Source: Portunus trituberculatus
Lineage: Eukaryota > Arthropoda > Malacostraca > Decapoda > Portunidae
Assembly: GCF_017591435.1 (NCBI RefSeq)
Contig: NC_059289.1
Coordinates: 17,085,926 to 17,149,925, forward strand
Direction of reading: 5' to 3'
DNA: 64,000 bases
Numbering within the stretch: the first letter of the stretch is position 1; each line of letters starts with the position of its first letter. Positions 10,500 through 21,530 of the stretch are shown here, in pieces. Made by a program: the position numbers and the translations under genes. The notes beneath the pieces are model-generated. The model saw only the letters and a list, made by a program, of their open reading frames with translations. It was not told where the DNA came from and made no database searches.

Positions 10500-11625
10500 G
10501 GTGAATGGGGAAGTTATAACAGAGAAGAATGAGATCAGGAGGCAATTAGACAGTTCTGGGAAGAGGTGGGTGGTGTAGGTGACGTGTTTGGTGTGAGAGA
10601 AGAATGTGTGACTCTGGAGATGAAGAATGCAGATGAACTGAATGAGAGAATCAGCAAGGAGGAGGTAGAGAGATGTGTGAAAAGGCAGAAGAATGGGAAG
10701 GCAGCAGGTTTAGACGGGATACCATATGAGATGTATAAAATGGTGGGAGGTTGTTATTGACAGGATGACTGAGGTGTTTAACCAGGTGTGGGAGGAAGAG
10801 AGGGTGCCAAGAATGTGGAATGAATGCAGGGTGACTCTGTTGCATAAGGGAGGACACAAGAGTAAGAATGAACTGAAGAACTATAGGCCGATTGCATTAT
10901 TAAACACAATAGGTAAAGTATTTAGTGGAGTGCTGAATGAGAGATTGTGTAAATGGATTGAGTGAGCTGGAGTGTTAGGTGAGGAACAGAATGGTTTCCG
11001 TGTGGACAGGAGGGCTGAGGATAACTTGTTTGTGGTAAATGAAATGATTGAGAAAAAAGAAAGGAGGGAGGCAAATTTTATTTAGGTTTTTTGGATATAG
11101 AAAAAGCTTATGATAGGGTGGATAGAGAAATGTTAGTCAGAGTCTTAGGAAAGATTGGGTTGAGTGAAAAAATAATCAACATAGTGCATAGCATGTATGT
11201 TGACACCAAAGCTAAATACAGACTAGGAGATATAGAGACAAACTGGGTGAAGAGTGAGAGAGGAGTTAGGCAAGGATGTATTCTGTCATCAACCCTTTTC
11301 AGTTTGTATACAGAGGAGTTAGCAGCCAGATTGAGAAGAATGAATGCAAGAGTAAGAGTGGGAAATGAGAAGATAGGTGTGCTCCTTTATACAGATGATG
11401 TGGTGGTCATGAGTGAGTCAGCAGTTGAGTTGCAGAGAATGCTAGATGTTGTGGATGGATATGGGAGAGACTTTGGAGTTAGGTTTAGTAGTGAGAAAAG
11501 TAAGGTGATGATAGTGAATAGGTCTGAGGATGAAAGCAATGCAGTATGGAAAATTGGAGAGAATGAGATGAATCAGGCACGAGAATATAAGTACTGGGAT
11601 GTGGGTGAGTCCAAGTGGGTGTGAA
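10500..11625 (+). pseudogene. LINE A reverse transcriptase
   Basis: Fragments in order give AAGLDGIPYEMYK, VTLLHKGG, LKNYRPIALLNTIGKVF, GEEQNGFR, LDIEKAYDRVDREML (after a frameshift near 11080), GVRQGCILS and the active-site strand LLYTDDVVVM. The usual Ala of YADD is Thr here; copy B has YADD. There are stops at 10760 and 10963 and a frameshift near 11600. The RT belongs to the group with a GVRQG motif rather than GVPQG, unlike the CR1-type elements further right. Confidence 0.8.
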
Positions 11626-12639
11626 AAGACAAAAAATGAAAAGTTAGGTTTAGTGAATCAGTGGGTAGGACGATTGGGGAGTGCAGCAAGAATGAGAGCA
11701 AGCAAATACAATGTGCTGAGAGAGGTGTGGAAGAGTGTGGCAGTGCCCAGCATAATGTATGGTATGGATGTGATTGCATGGAATGAAAGTGAAATTGACA
11801 AGCTAGAAGTAGGACAAAATAAAATAGGTAGAATGGCACTGAATGCTCCAAGGTATACAGCAGTAGAAGCTTTGAGAGGGCATATGGGATGGAGCACCTT
11901 TAGGGAAAGACTAGTTAAAGCCACACTTAGATACAAGGTCAGGCTGGAAAGAATGGATGAGGAAAGAATAGTGAGGAAGGTGTACCTGTGGAATGAAAAT
12001 GGGAGTCAGTGGAGGAAGAGATACATGAGAATGACAGAGAGGAGTGGTTTACAAGTGGTATGGGAGATGAGAATGGCTGGGAGGAATCAAAGTGAGCGTG
12101 AATGGATCGTGACAAGAGGAGGCAGGGTAGGAACTGAATGGGATGCAAGGAAATGGAAGAGTGAGATAGACAGAGAGGTGAAGTGGGTGGGACTGAATAT
12201 ATGGAAAAATGGGATGGAACGAAAGAGTACCCTGGAATGGTACAAGGAAAAGGAAGCCCCGATGTATGAAAGGTGGTATGATGGCAGCCTGGGTGGTGAC
12301 CTTCTCTTCCGAGCTAGGGCACAGTGTATGGATGTGAATGCAAGGAACTATAGGTGGTCTGAGTCCCGCAGCAAGGTGTGCCAAATGTGTGAAATGGGGG
12401 AGGACGAGACAGTGGAGCATGTCATGCTGGAGTGTGAGAGGTATGAGAGAGACCGGCATGAGATGATGCAAGTGATCTTGAATGAATTAGGGCATAACAG
12501 GAATGAAAGAGTGGAGAAGACAGGAAGGGAATGGATGGTGTTGCTGCTGGGACTGTGTAGAGAGACGAGTGAAAGGATGATGGAGGCTGTGAAGGAGTAT
12601 CTGGAAAGAATGTGGCGAGCGAGGTGTAGGGATCATTAA
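11599..12639 (+). pseudogene. LINE A ORF2 C-terminal domain with Cys/His knuckle
   Basis: An open stretch of 346 codons covers the thumb/connection region (GRLGSAARMRASKYNVLREV, SIMYGMDVIAWN) and ends in a nucleic-acid-binding motif CQMCEMGEDETVEHVMLEC followed by a basic terminus. It is uninterrupted to its natural stop, so this is the best-kept part of the copy. Its counterpart in LINE B is 14609-15590 on minus. Confidence 0.8.
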
Positions 12640-12939
12640 CGAAGAGAAATGCTACTTTTTTTTTTTTTTTTTTTGTTTTGTCTTTTTTATCCTCTACAGG
12701 AGCAGCCGATCCAAAGGCCTGGCTCTGGAGCGATCCCGAGCCACCTGTAGCATCAAGATCATCAAAATCAAGATCAAGGCATAATGGCGCTATGGTACAG
12801 TGTAAACGACACACGAGTGGATACCGTATCTGTGAATCTTTCTTACCGTAAATAGAATCAAGGGTAGTAATTACCAAACACTGTAACTGTGAATTTACCA
12901 GATAACGAATTACCGTATAAGGAATACTGTACTTTCTCA

Positions 12940-13320
12940 CCGCCGAAATATTGCATCCCTTTCTATCTTTTATCGCTTTTTTCATGCTAACTGCTCTACT
13001 GATCTTGCTAACTGCATGCCTCCCCTCCTGCAGCCTCGCTGCACAAGGCTTTCTTCTTCATCTCATCCCTATTTTGTCCAACCCTCTAATACAAGAGTTA
13101 ACCAGTACTCTCAATCATTTATATTTTTTCTCTGGTAAACTGGAACCCCCCTACCTGCTTCTGTATTTCCATCTTCCTAAGACAACTTCTTTTAAGAAAG
13201 AGATGTCAAGACATTTGTCCCTGAATTTTGAATGACTCTTGACCTTTCAGAGAACCTGCAGTTTCAGTGGGCCCTTTTTTTTTCTAACATTTTGTTGCCA
13301 TTGGCAGCATTCCCTCTTGC

Positions 13321-13352
<32 letters not shown>
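12940..13352 (+). mobile_element. 3' end of a further LINE with poly-A tail
   Basis: Short broken frames (LTACLPPLLQPRC-like, then SQSFIFF.WKLEPPT) precede a UTR and a pure A-run of about 30 bases (13323-13352). This looks like a severely 5'-truncated LINE copy that kept its 3' UTR. The family is not identified. Confidence 0.5.
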
Positions 13353-13354
<2 letters not shown>

Positions 13355-13778
13355 AACCATTTAACCTCTTTTGTAAAGAATATTTCAAATTATTCAGATG
13401 CCACACTATAAGAATCATCACCCACTGGCTCCCAAGTTAAACACTCAGGAACATTAGGCTATATGGAATAATAATTTACATTTATTATTCAATCTAAGGT
13501 AAAATGTAACAATGCAGTTTTAGGTAAGACAAAATATTCTATACTAAAACTCATCCGTACCTACCCATAGGGCGTTGGCCATGTCTGCCGTGAGACTATG
13601 CCAAATCTCCAATAAAAACAAACTACTCACTGTCCTGTAATCATAGCATTATCAAAAAAACGTTCTCAGAACATTCAGAAACCTTAATTAAATGGTAGAT
13701 GACATAAATAATTGTCATATACGAAAAATAAATTAAGCTAGTTCATATACATGGATGGTGATGTGTCATATCAGGTCA
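13353..13778. other. AT-rich spacer, no gene seen
   Basis: No open frame, repeat or conserved motif could be supported here. Confidence 0.6.
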
Positions 13779-14250
13779 GGCGACGTTGCCACTCACGACC
13801 CAGGTGTAAATTCCCGGGGAGGTTGGGAGGGTGAGTCAGGTCGCCACGCATGTGTCGCTTCACTCCTCCTCTGGTCACTACCATGGAAGGACCCCCTGAC
13901 GCTTCCCCGTCATACACTGTCTTGCGCAGCCAGACCAAGGAATTCGTATTCCGCCTTAATAGATATTTCTTGCAAGAGAAAGCAAATCGGGCAACACTCT
14001 TACCTTTAACTCAAGCAAGGAACCACTCAATATATTACTCTGTGTTTCTACTCATATGTGCAATTATTTGACAAACATGTAAATTACTTGTCTCATTTTC
14101 ATGTATATAACCAGAATCTTTATTGCATTTAATGTACTATATAGCTGCATAGGTATTTGGGTCTCTTCTGACTTCTTTTAGTGAAGTATAGAACAATCAT
14201 CACTCTGTTTTCTTTGAAGAAGGTACTGGTATAGCAGTGGCAACGTCGCA
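13779..14250 (+). mobile_element. Possible DNA-transposon remnant between 14-bp inverted repeats
   Basis: GCGACGTTGCCACT at 13780-13793 recurs inverted at 14236-14249. Between them a plus frame with a good Kozak start (ACCATGG, ATG at 13881) encodes about 40 residues with SQTKEFVFRLNRYF...EKAN, which I associate with the N-terminal DNA-binding part of a transposase-like family common in arthropod genomes. It then runs into AT-rich sequence (stop near 14070). The repeat is itself nearly palindromic, so its role as a terminal repeat is uncertain. Confidence 0.35.
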
Positions 14251-14482
14251 CCCAAGAGGAGCCACACCTTGTGGGTAGCTACGGATAAGTTCTACTATAG
14301 TGCAGTGTCATCACACAGCTCGAAAGACAAATCCAGAACCAACCTTCAAGTTTTCTATAAAATGTGTCATAACTGAAAGTTTTGTATATTCAATATATGT
14401 ACAACATAGTATATACTACTGATTAGTGAATATTTTCATAAAAAAAAAAAAGGAAAAATATTCTCTCTCTCGCTCTCTCTCT
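14250..14482. other. Spacer with A-run and CT-rich tract
   Basis: AT-rich sequence, an A-run (14440-14450) and a CT/CG-rich tract (14461-14482) that abuts the tail of LINE B. No gene is seen. Confidence 0.6.
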
Positions 14483-14608
14483 TGATCTTGATTCTACAGG
14501 TGTCCCAGGATTTCTCCTGAGGCAGGCCTTTGTATCGGCAGCTCCTGTAAGGGATAAAAAGAAAAAAAAGGCGGCAAGAACCTAAACCAGACACCATCCT
14601 TAATACTA

Positions 14609-15127
14609 CTAATCCCTGCATCTGGCACTCCACATTCTCTCCAGGAACTCCTTGACAGCTTTTATCATCCTTTCATTCGTGTCTCCACACAGTCCCAGCA
14701 GCAACACCATCCATTCCCTTCCAGTCTTCTCCATCCTGGCATCCCCCAGTTCCCTCAGCACCACTTGCATCATCTCATTTCTGTCTCTGGCATACTTCAC
14801 ACACTCCAGCATCACATGCTCCACCGTCTCGTCCTCTCCCATGTCACACATCTGGCACACTTTGCTGCGAGACTCTGACCACCTGTAACTCCTTGCATTC
14901 ACATTCATGCACTGTGCCCTAGCTCGGAAGAGGAGGTCACCCCCCAGGCTGCCATCATACCACTTTTCATACATTGGGGCCTCTTTCTCCCTATACCACT
15001 CCAGAGTACTCTTTTGTTCCATCCTAGTCCTCCATTCGCTCAGTCCAATACACTTCACCCTTCTGTCTATCTCTCTCTTCCACTTCCTTACATCCCAGTC
15101 TGGGCCCTCTCCATTTCCAACAATCAT
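14609..15127 (-). pseudogene. LINE B ORF2 C-terminal Cys/His knuckle domain
   Basis: 172 codons end in CQMCDMGEDETVEHVMLEC and a basic tail, the equivalent of 11,950-12,639 in LINE A. A short deletion or frameshift near 15130-15170 separates it from the RT frame. The knuckle probably binds the RNA template, as in other LINEs. Confidence 0.8.
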
Positions 15128-15172
15128 GCTCCAGTTACTTTCAACATGCTTCCCCTCAACTCATTGGAATGT

Positions 15173-16982
15173 TCAACTAGTTTCCAGACCACTGTTCACT
15201 ACCATCCTGACACACTTCTTCCCCCACCTGCTATTCCTAACATTCCATAGAAACACCTTCCTAACTATTCTTGCATCATTCCTTCGTTCTAGCCTAGCCT
15301 TGAATCTCAGTGTTGCCTTCACATGCCTCTCTCTGAAGGTACTCCATTCCATGTCTCCCCTTAATGCCTCTATTGTTGCATACCCTGGTGCATTTAGAGC
15401 CATTCTTGCTACTCTGTTCTGTCCTATTTCTAGCTTCTCTAATTCACTTTCATTCCATGTCATCACATCCATACCATACATGATGCTTGGAACAGCCACG
15501 CTCTTCCAAATTTCTCGCAGCACATCATACTTGCTGGTTCTCATCCTTTCTGCACTTCCTAGCCGACCCACCCACTGGTTCACCAAACTCATCTTTTCAT
15601 TCTTTGCTTTCACACAGCCATATGGACTCATCCACATCCCCAGATACTTGTATTCCTCAGCCTGTTGCACCTCATTTTCTCCCAGTCTCCACACCAAGTT
15701 TCTTTCATCATCTGACCTATTCACAACCATCACCTTGGTCTTCTCACTGCTGAATCTCACCCCAAAGTCTCTTCCATAGCCATCTACAACATCCAGGAGA
15801 CTTTGGAGCTCCTCTGCTGATTCACTCATGACTATCACATCATCTGCATACAAGAGCACACATACCCTATCATTCCTCACCTTTACTCCTGCATTCATCC
15901 TTCTCATTCTGGCAGCCAGTTCTTCTGTATATAAACTGAAGAGGGTTGGTGACAAAATACAACCCTGCCTGATTCCTCTCTCACTCTTTACCCAGTCTGT
16001 TTCTATGTCTCCTAGTCTATATCTAGCTCTTGTGTCCACAAACATACTTTGCACTATACTAACTATCTTTGAACTCAGTCCAATCTTTTTTAAGACTGCC
16101 TAACATTTTTCTATTCACCCTGTCATATGCTTTCTCTATATACAGAAAACCCAAGTATAATTTACTACCCTCATTCCTTTTCCTCTCAATCAGCTCATTC
16201 ACCACAAATATGTTGTCTTCAGCTCTCCTATCCACACAGAAACCATTCTGTTCTTCACCCAGCACTCCAGTCTGTTCAATCCATTTACACAATCTCTCAT
16301 TCAGCACACCACTGAACACTTTACCCACTGTATTCACTAATGCAATGGGCCTGTAGTTTTTCAACTCATCTTTACTCTTGTATCCTCCCTTGTGTAACAG
16401 AGTCACCCTACATTCATTCCACACTCTTGGCACTCTCTCCTCCACCCACACCTGGTTAAAGAGCTCAGTCACCCTATCAATCAGAACTTCTCCATTTTTG
16501 TACATCTCATATGGTATCTCATCCAGCCCTGCTGCCTTACCACTCTTTTGCCTTTTCACACATTTCTCCACTTCCTCTCTGCTGATTCTATCATTCAATT
16601 CATCCGCGTCCTTTCTCTCCAGTGTCACACACCCTTCTTTAACATTAAATACCTCACCAACACCTCCAATCTCTTCCCAGAACTCTTTGATCACCTTTCT
16701 CATCTCTTCCTTGTCTGTCACCACTGTCCCATTCACCTTGAGGCTCTCCACATTTTCACGGTCAGACATCCCCTCACCCCTCAGGAATCTATACCATTCT
16801 TTGCCACCTTCCACGCCTTTCTCTCTGAGGGACTGAATCATGCTTCTCTCACACCTACCCTTGGCATTCATTATCTTTTGCTTCATCACTCGCTGCTGCC
16901 TCACATATGCTGTCCATGCATTCTGGTACTCACTTTCTGCCTCTTCACTCTCATGCCTCCTCTTTTTCAGCTGTCTACACAC
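15173..16982 (-). pseudogene. LINE B reverse transcriptase
   Basis: Two frames (16982-16059 and 16054-15173) cover the RT with a single frameshift near 16056. Motifs: KAAGLDEIPYEMYK, ELKNYRPIALVNTVGKVF, GEEQNGFCVDRR, LYIEKAYDRVNRKML, GIRQGCILSPTLF and VLLYADDVIVM (intact YADD). The thumb region IMYGMDVMTWNE follows. With only one frameshift the RT is nearly intact. Confidence 0.85.
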
Positions 16983-16987
16983 CTTAT

Positions 16988-18112
16988 TTAATCTCTTTCT
17001 CTCTCTCTCCTGGCATCCCTAACCTCATTGTTCCACCACGGCTTACACGTATGCTTTCTGGCACTCGTCCTCACATACCCTATCTGGCTGGCAGCTGCGT
17101 TCTTCACATTCTCAACAAATCTATCATTCAATTCATCCACATCATTCAAGCTTTCATCTTCCCAGCATCTCTCACTCAGGTCTACCTGGAAATTCTCCCA
17201 TCCTGCATCTCTTAGCCTCCACCTTCTCCTCTTAGCTTTTGTATTCCTATTCTGTCTCCCATTCAACTCCAACACCAGCATGTTATGGTCCGAGACAACG
17301 TGAACCGTTCCATCCTCGTCAATCCACATGCGGTCCACCATCTCACGCATTCTCCTATTCACTAACATATAATCAATAGCAGACTCCTGGTTCCTCGCAC
17401 ACCAAGTCACTCGTCCTTCAGCCAGGGTCTCATTCAGGTTCTCCAACTCCATCTCATTTACAAAGCCGTCAAGCATTTCTCCATTCCTGTTCATTTGCTC
17501 GCCTAGTATACCTACATGTGCATTCATATCTCCCATAACAATCACTCTCTCTCCAGCACATTCTCCCACGATTTTCCTTAGAATACCATACTTCCTGCTG
17601 TTTTCTGTCACTACTCTCTCACCCTCTACTGTCATGTATACTACAATCACCACCAAAATTTCACACTTCCTATGCTCACCTGTGTACTCTACCTTCACTG
17701 CTAGAATATCCTCACTCATGGCACAGCTTCCTACATCTAGTTTTTCTATTCTAAAATTCCTTTCCTTCCTATACATGATAACTACCCCCTGTCCTACTCT
17801 ATCCTGCATCTTCCGTCCCTTTCCAATCATCACATACTCACTACCATCCACTTTCACATCATCCCTCAGGTGTGTCTCGGTCATTCCGACTAAGTCGAAA
17901 TGCCTCTCTTCCAGCTCCTTAGACACGTCCTCAAATTTCCCAGTGCCCCATCCTCTCACATTCACACACCCAATCTTCATGCATCCTGATGCCTCGTGGG
18001 TACCTCCTCTTCCTTTCACATTCGCACACTCTTTTGCCGCAGGTTCCCTTTCTCTCGGTAGCCAGCTCTCTTTCATGCTTCTGTCCTCCTTTTCTCTCAT
18101 AAAAACACCCAC
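16988..18112 (-). pseudogene. LINE B endonuclease domain of ORF2
   Basis: This 374-codon frame carries the whole APE endonuclease: CVNVRGWG, MTETHL, VYMTVEGE, VMGDMNAH, SAIDYMLVN and the closing VSDHNMLVLE, so the catalytic residues are present. The first about 45 residues are Lys/Glu-rich leader. A frameshift near 16985 separates it from the RT. The domain looks potentially functional as read. Confidence 0.8.
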
Positions 18113-18133
18113 CCCTCCTCTTCAGATTCTATC

Positions 18134-18690
18134 CTATTCCTTCTTACCTTCCTCCCATCGCTGAGCCCACTCCACCAGGTTCCAGGCCACCCACACCTTT
18201 CCTATATTGGACATATGCACTCTGTCCTGTGTCCACACCTGTCTCCAGTCCATCTTCTCCCACAACTGCATCCCGTCACATTTCCAGTCTTCCAGCCTTC
18301 CTACCAACTTTCCATTCACCCATCTCCTCTCCCGACCAAAAGCCTAACGCTCCTTGGGATACACATCATCAAGGGCCTCCTGTGTACCTTGCACTCCACC
18401 ACTCTAACTATTTCCTCCATCACCCTAACTGTCTCCCGTCCTCCTGTATCTTCCAACCCGTTTCCTCCTCCCTCTATCACCACCAGGTCTTCGGGCTCCA
18501 TCTGGTGGAGAGAATTCATCACCGCCTCACGGATACCCCGGATATTGGCCCCTGGTTTGCTCTTATCCATCACCTTGTAGCCACCTTTGGACAGGGAGTA
18601 TATTTCTTTTCCTATTCCTCTCATCAGGCTGTCTCCAAACAGCCACATTCTCCTAACTTTACTCCGTCTTGAGCCACAGTCGCTTGCCAT
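18134..18690 (-). pseudogene. LINE B ORF1 C-terminal part: SGNH esterase
   Basis: Block I FGDSLMRG (Ser), VVIEGGGNGLED (Asn block) and, after a frameshift near 18320, DRVHMSNIG (Asp/His block) give the SGNH catalytic layout. The start as drawn (MASDCGSR) is inside the ORF1 fusion rather than a true initiator. Both copies keep all catalytic blocks, which suggests that the activity mattered to the family. Confidence 0.75.
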
Positions 18691-19279
18691 CCTGGATATA
18701 CCTCCAAGATTGCCGACCTACGCCCATCCACGCCGACTCAACATTACCCTGGTCCTCCTTATCTCTCTGTCCATTGAACTGTGTCTGGCTGGGGGTATCC
18801 TGTACTTTTTTGCTCCTAGCTCCTCCCCTGGCCGCCTCCTGTACCTTCGACTGCTTACTTGCCTCCCCCAAGCTACTGTCCTCTTCCACCCTCAATTCTT
18901 CACCGCCACTCCCCTTGGCTACCACGGAGTCTGTTACAGCCTTGTTGCTGTAAGAGTGGTCAGACTCCTGTGGGGTCAGCGTACATGTGGCGCTCCCTAC
19001 CACCTCTACTTCTCCCTCACTACTAGGGTCAGGGACCTCCCCTGACCTACCCGTGTCTTCCTCGTTCTTTGCTTTGCGTTTCTCCTCCCACCATGCCCTG
19101 GTAGTGTCTAGGCACTCAGGGCATAGGCCTATAAGGAAGTCGTTGCTTAGCAGCCTCTGGCTAGCTTCCTTTAGGCCCACACATCGCGTGTGGTCCCAAT
19201 CACCACAAAACTCACACGCTATAGAAGTACCCCTATTATCCACCTCACCTTTACATACCTTACAGTCATTATCATACAT
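18659..19279 (-). pseudogene. LINE B ORF1 N-terminal part: PHD-like finger
   Basis: The ATG follows AAGCAGG on minus. CKVCKG, ACEFCGDWDHTRCVG and CPECLDTTRAWW make a PHD-type zinc-binding pattern over about 50 residues. A Lys/Glu/Ser-rich, probably disordered region of about 140 residues follows. The frame then shifts into the esterase part at about 18690. It is a counterpart of 8779-9111. Confidence 0.75.
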
Positions 19280-19608
19280 CCTGCTTAATCACACAAGAAG
19301 AGAACGAAATAAACAAGGAAAGTCGGGAGCAAAAAACACCACGTCTTACCTCCTCCTCTCCCTTCTCTCTCTCTCTCTCTTTCACGGGATCAAACATGGC
19401 GGACATGCAGAGTTGGAGCTACGCTATTTACCTGTTTATTTTGTGAAGGGAAGAGCTTTCCGTGGTGTCCTGTGCTCAAACAGTCAATGAAGTGTTACTG
19501 AGTCGATTGATAGGGTGGGGAGGCTATTGTTTTCTTTTTTTTCTGGTGATTAAGGGAAACAGAGTGTGCTGTTGGTTTGCCAAGAGTAAACAAACAGCAT
19601 TGGCAAGT

Positions 19609-20720
19609 ATGTCTGGGCCTTACACGTTCCAAGGGGCAGCGGCGGCGGCTCCTGAGGATCCAAAGTGATGGTGGTAGTGTGAGAAAAGTGCTAGGGATGT
19701 TGACAGAGCAAGGTAAGACAAGTGAAAGAGTTTTCACCTGGAACTTGACTCCAGCGAGATGCTTTGAGAAAGATTTGTATAGATATGGTACAGAGGTTCA
19801 AGTCAGACAGAAAATTCATCAGTGAGTTGGAAATTGAGTCTGCCAGATAGAAAAGGAGAGTAAAAATTTTGGAGACTGAGGCAGAGGAAACAAAGAAGCA
19901 GGTTGGTGTATTGAAATTAAGGTTGTCAACACAGGAAGAGGTCCTGAGTGCTGTACTGGTAAAAATGGATGAAAGGAAGCGGGCAGTGGAGTCAGAAGTA
20001 AAAAATGCCGAAGGCTGTGTGGAAAAGATGGGCCAAGGAAAATGAGGCTTTTAAGTCTAGTTATGGAAGCTGAGGAGTCTGTGAAAACGAAGTATAATTA
20101 GGTGGCAAAAATGATCAAAGACATGGTGAAGGATAAAACTGAAATGTCAAAGATGAGTTCAAAAGTAAATGAAGTGATGTCAAATATGGAGGATTTGGTG
20201 AAAGGAGAAATTAAAGAAAATGTAGACATCATCAGAGAAGAATGAGAAAGAGCAAAATCGATCATAATTTTAGGAATACCAGAGCCTGATATAATAAATG
20301 CTGTGAAGAGACAGGACCATGTGAGGAGAGAGGTGCAAAAGGTCTTGGATGAAATAAAGGAAGAGGAGGATAATTGGATGGACGACCTACTTGAAATAAG
20401 ACGATTGGGTAAATACAATATAATAAATAAGGAACAAAATAAGAGACCTATAAGGGTGAGATTCAATACAGAAACAAGAGTTTGAAGGGAGTCTACATTA
20501 ATAAAGACCTGCTGCTGTCAGAAAGGATGAAGGGCCAGGAGATGAGGAAGAGGACAAGGGATCTAAACCAGGATAGATCAGAAGAAGCCAAACAATATTT
20601 TTTTTGCGATAAGGAGAGGAAAAGTGATGAAGGTGAACAAGTCAGTGGAACCAGAGGTTCCACTGACAGGAGGGGAGGAAACTCACAGATTTTAGCGAGT
20701 TGTGTAGAGGGAGAGTGAGT
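19609..20720 (+). pseudogene. LINE C ORF1 (coiled-coil / RRM-like), broken
   Basis: The ATG at 19609 begins MSGPYTFQGAAAAAPEDPK; a stop or frameshift follows near 19667. Lys/Glu-rich heptad-like segments (19800-20230) suggest a coiled coil. Then come TIIILGIPEP, the LLEIRRLGKYN block and RPIRVRFNTET, which match the RRM-like ORF1 core of LINEs, and the SEEAKQYFF end. Many frameshifts and stops are present. Confidence 0.6.
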
Positions 20721-20724
20721 TTTT

Positions 20725-21530
20725 GTGGATTTGAAAGTGATTTACTCCAATGTAGATGGTTTATGTTCTAAAGGACTTGAAATAATGGATTTGCTTAAGG
20801 AAAAGCAACCCATGGTGTTTTGTATGGTAGAAACAAAGGTGAAGAGAGATATAAACTTAGAGTTATTTGGTTGGGAAGGCTATAATATATGGAGAAAGGA
20901 CAGAATGGGTAAATCTGGAGGTGGAGTATGTTTACTGGTCCACAACAGTCTGAGGGTGAATGTGGTAGAAACAGGGTTGGAATTGGCAGAGGTTCTAGCT
21001 GTTGAGGTTGCAACCGAGAAAAATTAAAAAATAACGGTGATAACAGCTTACGTACCACCATTTACTGGTGCGTGGACCAGAGCAAGTCATGAAGATATGC
21101 AAATTGAGACACTGCAAACCCTGGAGAAGCTAACCAGAGGCTCAAATTGCATCCTGCTTTGTGGTGACTTTAATTGTAAGGAAGTGGATTGGGAAGGAAT
21201 GGAATCTGAATGTGAGGAAGGCAGTTGGGGAGCTAAAGTATTTAATCAGAGAATGTGTTGTACCAACATATTAGGGAGCCAACGAGGGTGAGAGATGAAG
21301 ATAACCCATCAAGACTGGACCTGGTTTTCACCTGGAAAGAAGAGGAAATAGACAACATCACAAGGGAGAGCCCACTGGGTAAGAGTGACCATGTTGTGGT
21401 AGCTTGTGATGTGTGGCTTAAGTACGGGAGAGAGAGTGGTTCCCAATCAGTGACAATAACAAGATACAACTTTAAAAGGGCGGATGTAGAGAATATGAGA
21501 AAATTGTTTGGCGAATGGAAATGATTCGAG
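20725..21530 (+). pseudogene. LINE C endonuclease
   Basis: IYSNVDGLCSK, CMVETKV (Glu), GGGVCLLVH, ITAYVPP (just after a TAA at 21025), LLCGDFNCKEVDW (Asp/Asn), RLDLVFTW and GKSDHVV complete the APE-type endonuclease. It is interrupted at about 21027 and 21250. All catalytic motifs are readable. Confidence 0.75.

Larger units (their letters stand above)
8690..12780 (+). mobile_element. LINE A: APE-type non-LTR retrotransposon with PHD/esterase ORF1
   Basis: ORF1 (8779-9684), endonuclease, RT and a Cys/His tail follow in order on plus. The 3' end has a T-run (12655-12674), a conserved short UTR shared with LINE B (AGGAGC.GCCGAT.CAAAGGC) and a tail of repeated ATCAAG hexamers (about 12750-12779). 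Compared with copy B it lacks roughly 590 bp between the endonuclease C-terminus and the start of the RT (near 10500). The 5' edge is not defined. Confidence 0.8.
8431..12931. mobile_element. Small Tigger/pogo-like DNA element split by LINE A
   Basis: The left end (8431-8455) reads TATAGTAAGTCCTCGTTATA then CGGTA. The right end (12911-12931), reverse-complemented, reads TACAGTATTCCTTATACGGT then A. Both begin with TA and share TTATACGGTA, as for terminal inverted repeats of a TA-inserting element. About 120-200 bp of its own sequence lies at each end; the middle is LINE A. No transposase of its own is visible, so it is non-autonomous. Confidence 0.5.
14483..19400 (-). mobile_element. LINE B: near full-length copy of the PHD/esterase LINE family
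   Basis: On minus the order is: a 5' UTR with a (GA)n tract (about 19365-19385), ORF1 PHD finger, esterase, endonuclease, RT, Cys/His tail, then the short UTR and an ATCAAGATCAAGAG tail shared with LINE A. Only a few frameshifts break it (near 18690, 18320, 18130, 16985, 16056 and 15150), so it is far better kept than LINE A. It points toward LINE A, tail to tail, with about 1.7 kb between. Confidence 0.85.

Noticed and set aside
14907..15779. Plus-strand open frame of 290 codons
   Set aside because: Antisense shadow of the LINE B reverse transcriptase, which has all RT motifs on minus.
16378..17303. Ser/Leu/Pro-rich plus frames
   Set aside because: Reverse-complement shadows of the LINE B endonuclease and RT.
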